A DNA stretch of 64,000 nucleotides, from the NCBI GenBank assembly GCA_030248195.1, contig JASAND010015520.1, positions 18,943 to 82,942 of the forward strand. The letters run 5' to 3'. A model generated the notes under the pieces. It saw only the letters and a list, made by a program, of their open reading frames with translations. It was not told the DNA's origin and made no database searches. Below, piece by piece: positions 9,012 through 20,013 of the stretch (position 1 is the stretch's first letter; each line of letters opens with the position of its first letter). The stretch comes from Trissonchulus latispiculum (Eukaryota; Nematoda; Enoplea; Enoplida; Ironidae). The position numbers and the translations under genes were made by a program.

Positions 9012-12000
9012 GGGGTCGCGGAAGCGACCCCTATAATATGTGTGAAAAGTGGCTGGAGACAGTGTAAAATAAGCTGCGCAGAAGCTGCGCAAAATCCTGC
9101 GCAGATCCTGCGCAGATTTCATGCGCAAATTGTAGAGCACATCGAGTTTAGTATGTCTGTGAAGTTTCAGGCCCGTATCACTTACCGTTAAAAAGTTGCG
9201 CCCCGGACCGGTTATGGCGGCGATGTTTTTTTTTCCGGTTTCTCCTATTTGATGGTTGTATTGTACATAATGTTCGCCGCTTTCACGTGATCTGCAGCGG
9301 TGGGCCAACCTAAAGGGCTATGGGGTCTAGTAGTACCCTCTAAAGAATTTAAGAATCACAACTTTTTTTGCGCCGCAGCTGCGCCACAGCGCCGCAGTGG
9401 CGCCGCAAAGTCGGCTCATAGCGAAAAGTGACCATTTTTGTGGTCGTCGCTCAGGTCGAACTTTACGAGCTGGAGCTGATTTCTTTTTATATTCAGAAAT
9501 TGCATATATTGAACTAACTAACGGTCCAGGTTGCGTTTATCTATCACTTCCCTAGCGACCACAGTGGCCCGTCAAAGATGACGAAAATTCGAAAAATGAA
9601 AAATCGAAATTTCTCGCTATCTATTTAACTTTGAACGCTCAAATCTTCCATACAATGGTTTTCTGGCACGGAGAATCGATTCCCGCAGTCAGTTTTACCG
9701 TCAGACCCACCCATCTTGCTGGGCTGGTTCCACTTTGCCGTCGGGAGGGTCAAGTCGGAAACTGCTTCCTGGAGGTCCATAGTAGGCTTTACCTGGCCTC
9801 TCAAAACTTTGTCTATAGGGGTTTTCTGGTGCGCCCAGCTCATTTCCGGTGTCCTTTTTGCCGTAGGACTCATCCATCTTGCTGTGCTGGTTCCACTTTG
9901 CCGTCTGGAGGGTCATGTCGGAAACCGCTTCCTGGAGGTCCATAGTAGGCTCTACCTGGCCTCTCAAAACTTTGTCTATAGGGGTTTTCTGGTGTGCCCA
10001 GCTCATTCCCGGTATCCGTTTTGCCGTCCGACGTACCTATTTTGCTGGGCTGGTTCCACTTTGCCGTTTGAAGGGTCAGTCGGGTGGTCGAAAATAAAAT
10101 TTTTCAAAAGTGGTCAAATTTGGTACCAAATGAAAGCCCTAAGCGAGCTGAGCAACTTTTGTCATAGAACTGCATGCTCAAAGTGGCTGTAGAGTGCTGT
10201 GGTGGGGTGGGGTGGGGACTTAGGCGATTTTCGGTCAAAAATGAAAGTTTTCAAAAGTGGTCAAATTTGGTACCAAATGAAAGCCCTAAGCGAGCTGAGC
10301 AACTTTTGTCATAGAACTGCATGCTCAAAGTGGCTGTAGAGTGCTGTGGTGGGGGTGGGGTGGGGACTTTGGCGATTTTCGGTCAAAAATGAAAGTTTTC
10401 AAAAGTGGTCAAATTTGGTACCAAATGAAAGCCCTAAGCGAGCTGAGCAACCTTAGTCATAGAACTGCATGCTCAAAGTGGCTGTAGAGTGCTGTGGTGG
10501 GGTGGGGTGGGGACTTAGGCGATTTTCGGTCAAAAATGAAAGTTTTCAAAAGTGGTCAAATTTGGTACCAAATGAAAGCCCTAAGCGAGCTGAGCAACTT
10601 TTGTCATAGAACTGCATGCTCAAAGTGGCTGTAGAGTGCTGTGGTGGGGTGGGGTGGGGACTTAGGCGATTTTCGGTCAAAAATGAAAGTTTTCAAAAGT
10701 GGTCAAATTTGGTACCAAATGAAAGCCCTAAGCTAGCTGAGCAACTTTTGACATGGAACCATCCACCAATATTTGCTGTGCCAAATAACGTCACGTGACC
10801 ATGAAACTTTTGTCTTTACTTCTTCAACCGGAATTTAAAGGATATATACGTATACCTATTTATATTGATTATATATTTAAAGGATATATATACGTATACG
10901 ATACAGCCAACACACACATATTATCCTCTTTTGTGCGGAGCATTTTTGTTACTTGTATATATATATATATATATATATGGTTTTCATTGTACATACTATA
11001 TATTTGTTTTCGCTGAGGTTTGCTGAAGGAATCTCATTCCGCCGCACTTTTTGGCTCAGAGTCAGGTGTTTTTGTCTAAGTCCAAAGTATGTGTATCATA
11101 GAGGTCGCAGTAGAGTCCCTTATGAGAGAAACGTTCCTGGAGATAAGACCCTGAAAAGTCCCTAAAATAAGCTGCGCCAAATCTTGCCCAGATCTCGGAC
11201 AGATTTCGATTACGTCATAGATTTTGGTATGTGTGCAAAATTTCATACGTACGCATTGCAATTTTGGCTGGTATTATATATATTATATACGCAGAATAAA
11301 CGCAATCTGAATGAGCGTCAGTATGTATGGGCCATAGAGAAACATAGCTGTTAGTAAAAACATGATAGTTGTTTCCTGATTTATCATAGGGGTCGCGGCA
11401 GCGACCCCTATAATATGTGTGAAAAGTGGCTGGAGACAGTGTAAAATAAGCTGCGCAGAAGCTGCGCAAAATCCTGCGCAGATCCTGCGCAGATTTCATG
11501 CGCAAATTGTAGAGCACATCGAGTTTAGTATGTGTGTGAAGTTTCAGCCCCGTATCACTTACCGTTAAAAAGTTGCGCCCCGGACCGGTTATGGCGGCGA
11601 TGTTTTTTTTCCGGTTTCTCCTATTTGATGGTTGTATTGTACATAATGTTCGCCGCTTTCACGTGATCTGCAGCGGTGGGCCAACCTAAAGGGCTATAGG
11701 GTCTAGTAGTACCCTCTAAAGAATTTAAGAATCACAACTTTTTTGATCCGCAGCTGCGCCACAGCTCAGCAGTGGCGCTGCAGTCGGCTCATAGCGAAAA
11801 GTGACCATTTTTGTGGTCGTCGCTCAGATCGAACGTTACGAGCTGGAGCTGATTTCTTTTTATATTCAGAAATTACATATATTGAACTAACTAACGGTCC
11901 AGGTTGCGTTTCTCTATCTCTTCCCTAGCGACCACAGTGGCCCGTCAAAAATGGCGAAAATTCGAAAAATGAAAAATCGAAATTTCTCGCTATATATTCA

Positions 12001-15000
12001 ACTTTGAAAGCTCAAATCTTCCATACAATGGTTTTCTGGCACGGAGAATCGATTCCCGCAGTCAGTTTTACCGTCAGACCCACCCATCTTGCTGGGCTGG
12101 TTCCACTTTGCCGTCTGGAGGGTCCGGTCGGTGCCGACTTCCGGGAACACCATATAGGACTGTACATAGCCTCTCAAAACATTGTCTATAGGGGTTTTCT
12201 GGTGCGCCCAGCTCATTCCCGGTGTAGTTTTTGCCGTCCGACGTACCTATTTTGCTGGGCTGGTTCCACTTTGTCGTCGGGAGGGTCAAATCGAAAACCG
12301 CTTCCTGGAGGTCAATAGTAGGCTTTACCTGGACTCTCAAAACTTTGTCTATAGGGGTTTTCAGGTGTGCCCAGCTCATTCCCGGTATCCATTTTGCCGT
12401 CCGACGTGCATATATTGCTGGGCTGGTTCTACTTTGCCGTTTGACGGGTCAGTCGGGTGGGAGGGTCAAATGGTCGAAAATAAAGTTCTTCAAAAGTGGT
12501 CAAATTTGGTATAAAATGAAAGCCCTAAGCGAGCTGAGCAACTTTTGTCATAGAACTGCATGTTCAAAGTGGCTGTAGAGTGCTGTGGTGGGGTGGGGTG
12601 GGGACTTAGGTGATTTTGGGTCAAACATAAAATTTTTCAGAAGTAGTCAATTTTGGTATCAAATGAAAGCCCTAAGTGAGCTGAGCAACTTTTGTCATAG
12701 AACTGCATACCCAAAGTGGCTGTAGAGTGCTGTGCTGTGGTGGGGTGGGGACTTAGGCGATTTTGGGTCAAAAATGAAATTTTTCAAAAGTGGTCAAATT
12801 TGGTACCAAATGAAAGCCCTAAGCGAGCTGAGCAACTTTTGTCATAGAACTGCATATTCAAAGTGGCTGTAGAGTGCTGTGGTTTGGGTGGGGTGGGGAC
12901 TTAGGTGATTTTGGGTCTAAAATAAAATTTTTCAAAAGCGGTCAAATTTAGTATCAAATGAAAGCCCTAAATGAGCTGAGCAACTTTTGCTGTGTCGGAT
13001 TTATGCCTTTCTCAACCGGAATTTAAAGGATAGACATTGGCCCAACACACATATGGGGTCAAATGGTCGAAAATAAAGTTCTTCAAAAGTGGTCAAATTT
13101 GGTATAAAATGAAAGCCCTAAGCGAGCTGAGCAACTTTTGTCATAGAACTGCATGTTCAAAGTGGCTGTAGAGTGCTGTGGTGGGGTGGGGTGGGGACTT
13201 AGGTGATTTTGGGTCAAAAATGAAATTTTTCAAAAGTGGTCAAATTTGGTACCAAATGAAAGCCCTAAGCGAGCTGAGCAACTTTTGTCATAGAACTGCA
13301 TATTCAAAGTGGCTGTAGAGTGCTGTGGTTTGGGTGGGGTGGGGACTTAGGTGATTTTGGGTCTAAAATAAAATTTTTCAAAAGCGGTCAAATTTAGTAT
13401 CAAATGAAAGCCCTAAATGAGCTGAGCAACTTTTGCTGTGTCGGATTTATGCCTTTCTCAACCGGAATTTAAAGGATAGACGTTGGCCCAACACACATAT
13501 TATCCCCTTTTGTGCGGAGCATTTTTGTTACTTGTAATAATAGTTGCTGACTCATTATTAAATGTTTCAAACTTTGTCCTTGGCATTTTAATGTTGACCT
13601 TTGCCTTTGCAGCGTCTTCATTTTTATGAAACTGCACGGGGCATTTTTCCTACTTGCATCTATATCACACATGTCACATACGTAGGTATATAATTATATA
13701 CTAGTGATGTGCGCTGAAGCATTTGCCCGCTCCGGAGCTCCGGCCGGAGCGGGCTGTCGGAGCACCGGAGCTCCGGAGCTCCGCGGAGCTCCGACGTCTG
13801 TGGAGGTTAAAAATGAAAAAATTTTATTTTAAGCTAAGAAAGTTATTTTTGCAATGAAAAGCAAGTCTACTAACTGTTTACTACTATCGCTTTACATTTT
13901 TATGTTCAGTATCTGATGCCTTTGCTATGCACATTTGTTCTATTTGCTAACCTGTCTTTTTGATCTGAAATGAGTTCAGACTTTCACAAATTTTCACAGA
14001 ATGTATGGCAGTTTGATTTATGGTTCTATTGCGTTTGTATAAAAGCATGTGTTAGTTTGCACTGCCTTTAGTTCTAATGTTTCACTATTTCAAGATTTGC
14101 TAGCTAAGTTTAAGTTTTGTGTATAAGATTTAGACTCTATAAAATTCGTTACGAGAATTTCGTCAAAACTAAATTTTTCAAATCCAAAATGAATTATTGC
14201 AATTTCAGCAATGTGGACCAGATTTGCTTTTATCCACTGCTTAACTTTCAATAAAGTATGTATATATAACCATAAAATATGAATTTGAACGAGAAATTCT
14301 ATCTCAAAAAATATTAGAAAAGATGCGAGAGAAGAAAGTAAAAAAAATATTATTAGGCCTTGAAGGTTGCGCCAGAAGAATAGATTTTATTGGAAGAAGG
14401 AAAAAACTTTTATGGAAACAATTCTTAGGTCATAGTTTAGAATTATATATATATTTCAATTTTATCATCTGAACAAGTTGGAAAACGAATCATACAGCAT
14501 TCCGAAATAGAAAAATAAAAAATAATACGGACCCTAATTAATTACAGTTCTTAGGCACTGTCCGTGAGACTACAGCAAGAAATCGTTAAAAGTATTCAAA
14601 TATTGCTTCATTACCCAACTTATGAACAACAGATAGGCTTCAAAGCTTGAAAATGGTTGCTCCGGAGCTCCGGAGCAGAAGCCCGCTCCGGAGCACCGAA
14701 AATCGGAGCTTCGCTCCGGAGCTCCGTCGGAGCGGAGCTCCGGCGCACATCACTATTATATACACAACTGTAATATAGGTACCTTTTAATACAAATGAAT
14801 AATGTAATTTCAGACGATTAGCAAGAATAATAAAATGATGCAGCACATCAACTTCAGAATGAGGGTGATTCTTCAAGATTCTAGAACATTCGTTGGATAT
14901 TTCAAAGCTTTTGATAAGCACATGAATTTGATCTTAACAGACTGCGAAGAATTCAGACGGGTATGTAATGTGTTAGACGTTCGTAGACTGCACCTTTGAC

Positions 15001-18000
15001 AAGTGTGCACATTTGCCAAACCATTTGGGACTATCAGCACTTTCTCCAAGAGTAGGCTAAATTTTTTGCAAGGAAATACTAGAAATTTTCAGTGGCAAAC
15101 AGGGTATTTTTAAACAGCCCAGATCAGTGAAACCTCCCTTTTAATATTTATTGCGTCTCCTTGTGTACTGTTATGTCTCACATTTTGAAAAGTTTTCTGT
15201 ATGTATAATACGTATATATATTAATTTAAAATTTTTTGTTAGAGCGGCAATTTTTAAGATAACTCAAGTAGAGATGCACCGGGGCCGGGACCTCATCGTG
15301 GCCCCTGCTGGGGCCGGGCCCGGGGCCTGGAAATTGGGGTCCAAATAGAAAATTTTTAAAAATTTTCTTGAAAATTCAAATTTTGCAATATATACTTTCT
15401 GATTTACAAACGTTACTATCGTTGTTTTCATTCAAATCAGTGGGAAAATAAACCATTTGCAACACTTATTGTCAGAAATTTCCAAAATTTTGCTAATTTT
15501 TGGCCCCGGTCGGGACCGGGACCTGACCACCGGGGCCTGATTACCGGAGCCTGATTACCGGAGCCGGGGCCAGGCCCCGGTGCATCCTTAAACTCAAGCA
15601 AACAACAACTTTTAAAATGAAGTGTTAGAAGCTGAATAAAATCCAAAATTAAAATTAGAAAATTTAAATACGTATATAGCTGAATCCAGAAAATTATTAA
15701 ATATTATCTCTGTGACCCTTATTTTTGTGCAATATTAAAAGGGATGGTTTTATTGATCTGGATTGTTTGAGAACTTACTCAGTTTTGCCAACATTAAATT
15801 AGCAAAAATGATTGAGACGCAAGCAAATGTAGGTTTGCCAGTAAAATTGGTATATAAAACTGTACAGGAGCTCTCTCAAACAGTTTGTCGGAGCCCCTCC
15901 CCGACGTGTTAGCTTGTGGTTGAGAGTGATACTAAACTAAAAAAAGCTTTTCAACAAAACATTTTAAAAACGCTGTAGCATGTGTTGTTGTGATTCCCGG
16001 GCTCGTCAGCCTATATGGCTATATGAGGCACATCAACCATCCAAAGTCCAGCACACGTCTTCGTAGTTCGCATGCCAGAATAGGCAAGAATGAGGCAGAG
16101 GCAAACAACCACTCGGTAGCATAATTTAAGCACTTGGATGGCATCTGTGTAATTCGACATGGCTAAGCCATGCCCCCGGGAACAGAGCCCATGTGCGCCG
16201 TTGACCAGACGGATGCCAGGGGACACCTGTGGGATCTCCATTTGATGGGGTCCGTGTCCATCGGATTTCCCACGGAGGTTGGCATCTTAGTCCCCCACGC
16301 TGTAGCATCAATCCAACCATTACGTAAGTTTGCAAAGGGGCGGGGATGCCTAAAGGTGCAGTCACCAGCTCGATTTATGGCCCATTCGAAACTTATTTTC
16401 GCCAATACGTAGCCCAAAATTTGCTGTTAGCTTGGTGGCAAAATACGTATATACGTAGTCGACCCACCGAAAATCCGACCCTTGGACAACTTCGGACCAA
16501 AATTGAAAATTTACTTAGTTGGTACTCACTATTAGGGGGAGCGCGTTAGCGCTCCCCCTAGAATAGGGAAAATTTGACGCAATGTGTATAATCTGGACAT
16601 TGTTTGGCCTGTGGCCAGCGGAGGAGTGGACCGACCGGGCTCAAACTTGGTATGTGAAGAGCCTGTGGGCAGGGGTACATGCTGTGAAAATTTCAGCCGG
16701 ATCGGCCGGGTAGATCTTGAGATATGAAAATTGGCCCCCCGCGCAGGTCGCGTTTCTCTCCATTTTTATTTTTCCCCCAGGGGTGCAGGTCGGAAGACCC
16801 TTCAGAGCCGTACTATTTTAGGTTTTTTGTACAAAAAGTTCCGCAATTCCGGCGAAATTATTTTCCGCGGTTCCCGGACCCCCCCCCCAGATGGCCCCCC
16901 CCGGTGGGGACCCCCAGGTGACCCCCGAAAAAAAAGTCCGAAAATAATTGCACTTCGAAATAGAACGGAGCGAGCGAAGCCGGGCTCTCATATGGCTCAT
17001 GTGGCATGGCCCAAGGGTGAAGGGCTACGGGAAGTGAGATGGTGCTGCTCGGTGGTTTGTGGCGCCCTGGCCAGGGGTCAAAAGTTAGTGTGTAAAAGGG
17101 GGGTCTGGGCCTACGGCGTAGGCAGCCCTATACATAAGAGCTGCTGGGCTGAGGTTTCGTATTCGAATAGGAACCCCTATATGGTGAATCTAAATGGCCC
17201 ATTAGTTTCGCTCTAGGACCTATCCATGTGGCTGGGGGGCACCCTGATGGTGGTGGGCCCTACCGTGTCGCAACTCCAACTTTAACCTCTTCTACAGAAA
17301 TATCTACAGTGAGCAGGTCTCTCTTATTTGGGGTTTGGGGTGGGGTGCGGGAGCACTACAGCATAGGCTATAGTAGGTTTCGCCCGGACCCCTGTGGCGC
17401 CCTGGCCAGGGGTCCGGACCGGGGACCGGGTCCAAAATGGCCAATAATCGATTTTTCCAAAAGTGACCAAGTTTGGTATCAAATGAAAGCCCTTGGTGAG
17501 GCGAATATTTTTTGTCATTGGAGGACCCCTCCAAAGTGGACCCAGCGGCCTGTGGCGCCCTGACCAGAGTCCGGACCGGTCCAAAATGGCCAAAAATCGA
17601 TTTTTCCAGAAGTGGCCAAGTCTGGTATCAAATGAAAGCCCTTGGTGAGGCGAACATTTTTTGTCATTGGAGGACCCCTCCAAAGTGGATCCAGCGGCCT
17701 GTGGCGCCCTGACCAGGCTCCGGACCGATCCAAAATGCCCAAAAATCGAATTTTCCAAAAGTGGCTAAGTTTGGTATCAAATGAAAGCCCTTGGTGAGGC
17801 GAACATTTTCTGTCATTGGAGGACCCCTCCAAAGTGGACCCAGCGGCCTGTGGCGCCCTGACCAGGGTCCGGACTGGTCAAAGATCGGTTTTAAATAAAT
17901 TTCCAGGTTTGCTATCAAATGAAAGCCCTTGGTGAGGCGAACATTTTTTGTTATCGGAGGACCCTCCAAAGTGGACCCAGCGGCCTGTGGCGCCGTTTCC

Positions 18001-19456
18001 AGGGTCCGGACCGGTCCACAGGGTTGGGAGTCTCGGTCTCGGTCTCGCCCAAAAGCCGAGACTTGGCCAGTCTCGGTCTCGGTCTCGCTCACCCAAAAGT
18101 CTCGGTCTCGGACCGAGACCAAAAATTTTTTGAAAACACCAAATTTCAGCGAAAATTTTAAGCCAATGCAAAGAAAATTAACTGACGAGGTGCGGAAACC
18201 GTATGTTCATGTGTTAAAGCCCCTAATACTGTTCCTAACCCTCAAAAACTGGAAGAAATTAAATTTAAGCTTGAAATTGCCAGTCTCGGTCTCGCCCAAA
18301 AGCCGAGACTTGGCCAGTCTCGGTCTCGGTACCCTGGTCTCGGTCTCGTTCTTGGTCTCGGTCTCGGTGAAATCTCGTTCTCGCCCAACCCTGCCGGTCC
18401 TAAATCGATTTTTTGAAAAGTTTCCAAGTTTGGTATCAAATGAAAGCCCTTGGTGAGGCGCACATTTTATCTCATTGGAGGAGCCCTCAAAACTGGTCCC
18501 AGCGGCCTGTGGCGCCCTGACCAGGGTCCGGACCGGTCCAAAATCAAAATTTCCAAAAGTTGTCAAATTTGGTTTTAAATGAAAGCCCAAAATGAGCAGA
18601 GCAACTTTTGTCATGTATATATAACTGCATATCCAAGGTTACGGTGCTGGTTGGCTTTTAAAATAGCCTTCCTGCCTAAGATAACGCACCGTGTATAAAG
18701 TTCTGAAAAGGCTATGAACAGTGGCCTTCCAGCCTAAGATGACGCACCGTGTATAAAGTTCTGCAAAGGCTATTAACAGGCATTTTTCCGTTTCAGCAAA
18801 TACATTCAGTTGAACTAGAACGTTTTCATCTAGCCTGTTTGCGGTAGCTAGCTTTGCTTACATTGTGTATATATGCAACTTCTCTGACATGATTTTCTCT
18901 GCAGCGGAAAAATAAGCGAAACTAGGGGGGAAAATGCCCTCGACGGGCAACCAACTTGGTAGAATAGGGAAAGGCTTGAATGTTAAATACACGGTGCATG
19001 GTTACAACTGAGATTCTGCTGAAGCGGAAAAATGCCGTTTCTCAGCGACTAAAATGACAGAAACCAGCTTTGTGCGCCGAATAGGGAATCTACTCGGCGA
19101 CTAAAATGAAAGAAACCAGCTATGTGCGCCGAATAGGGAATCTACTCGGCGACTAAAGTGAAACAAACCAGCTTTGTCGCCGAATAGGGAATTCCCTCCT
19201 TCCGCCCTATTCGCGCGAACTTTGAAGCCTGTTATGTATTGCTTTGCTGAATAATGAAAGAGCTTCAGAATGGCAGAATTACTTCAGAATGCAAAACAAC
19301 AGTTTTATCAAGCACTTACGTAAGTCAATTAAAGAAATGAAAGTTGTACACCACCAGGCACCCGAAAAATTCGGGCACCTGGCGGGGTTCGAACCCGCGT
19401 CTTCTGCTTAACGCGCAGACGCTGCTGTCTTCGATGTGCTATCAGAAACATTGAGA

Positions 19457-19539
<83 letters not shown>

Positions 19540-19926
19540 GGATGCACCGGGGCTGGCCCCGGCACCGCACCGGGGCCAGGCCCCGGCCCCGGTAGTCAGG
19601 CCCCGGACCCGGCCCCGGTACCGATCGGGGCCAAAAATTGGCAAAATTTATACATTTTTGACATTTTTTGACCAAAATTTTCAATTTTCAAAAGTCAAAA
19701 TGTGTTACAAATTGTTTGTTTTCGCGCTGATATGAATGAAAACAACGATATTAACGATTGTATATCAAAAATTATTGCAAAATTTAAATTTTTAAGAAAA
19801 TTTATTAAAATTTTCGTTTTGGACCCCCAATTTCTAGCCCCCGGGGCGGGGGCCATGGTGACCCCGGCCCCGGCCGGGGCCACGATGAGGTCCCGGCCCC
19901 GGCCCCGTAGTGGCGGCCCCGGTGCA

Positions 19927-20013
<87 letters not shown>

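Larger units (their letters stand above)
9010..10956 (+). mobile_element. Helentron/HINE-like element, copy 1
   Basis: Architecture from left: terminal hairpin at 9011-9032 (AGGGGTCGC, loop GGAA, GCGACCCCT), a unique region with GCTGCGCAGAAGCTGCGC and CCTGCGCAGAT repeats, a 163-bp tandem array, a 147-bp tandem array, then a right end GGAGCATTTTTGTTACTTGT. One hairpin end, a different opposite end, a central tandem array and neighbouring microsatellites are what is known of Helentron-derived HINEs (Drosophila DINE-1, mollusc pearl-type elements). No Rep/helicase gene is present. The assignment is by structure only. It lies in SNRPB intron 1. Confidence 0.6.
11388..13535 (+). mobile_element. 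Helentron/HINE-like element, copy 2
   Basis: Same order and largely the same sequence as copy 1: hairpin 11388-11409 (AGGGGTCGC, loop GGCA, GCGACCCCT), unique region, 163-bp units at 12096, 12259 and 12422, and 147-bp units from 12505. The same right end GGAGCATTTTTGTTACTTGT finishes at 13535. The 3' part is internally duplicated: about 12467-13050 and 13059-13490 both begin GGTCAAATGGTCG and end with TTCTCAACCGGAATTTAAAG. Confidence 0.6.
16533..18640 (+). mobile_element. HINE-like element with 149-bp array, interrupted
   Basis: Starts with a perfect 12-bp-stem hairpin at 16533-16560 (TAGGGGGAGCGC, loop GTTA, GCGCTCCCCCTA). Then come a unique region and a tandem array whose core runs away from the hairpin, as in copies 1 and 2. 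The sequence otherwise differs from those copies, so it is a separate family with the same layout. The right boundary is uncertain. A hAT MITE sits in the array at 18019-18393. Confidence 0.5.

Noticed and set aside
9631..10192. Frames of 100-158 codons with repeated Trp/Cys-rich peptides
   Set aside because: Products of the 163-bp tandem units, open on both strands, with the same in the copies at 12.1 kb and 53 kb.
16533..16560. Helitron-type CTAG end after a hairpin
   Set aside because: CTAG does follow the stem, but the next base is A rather than the usual T and the other copies lack CTRR, so a canonical Helitron end is not claimed.
16731..17216. 161-codon plus-strand frame
   Set aside because: Lies in the unique region of a HINE-like element; composition is low-complexity and no domain is recognised.
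17450..18610. CRISPR-like regular spacing
   Set aside because: Whole units repeat, not short repeats with unique spacers, and the host is eukaryotic.
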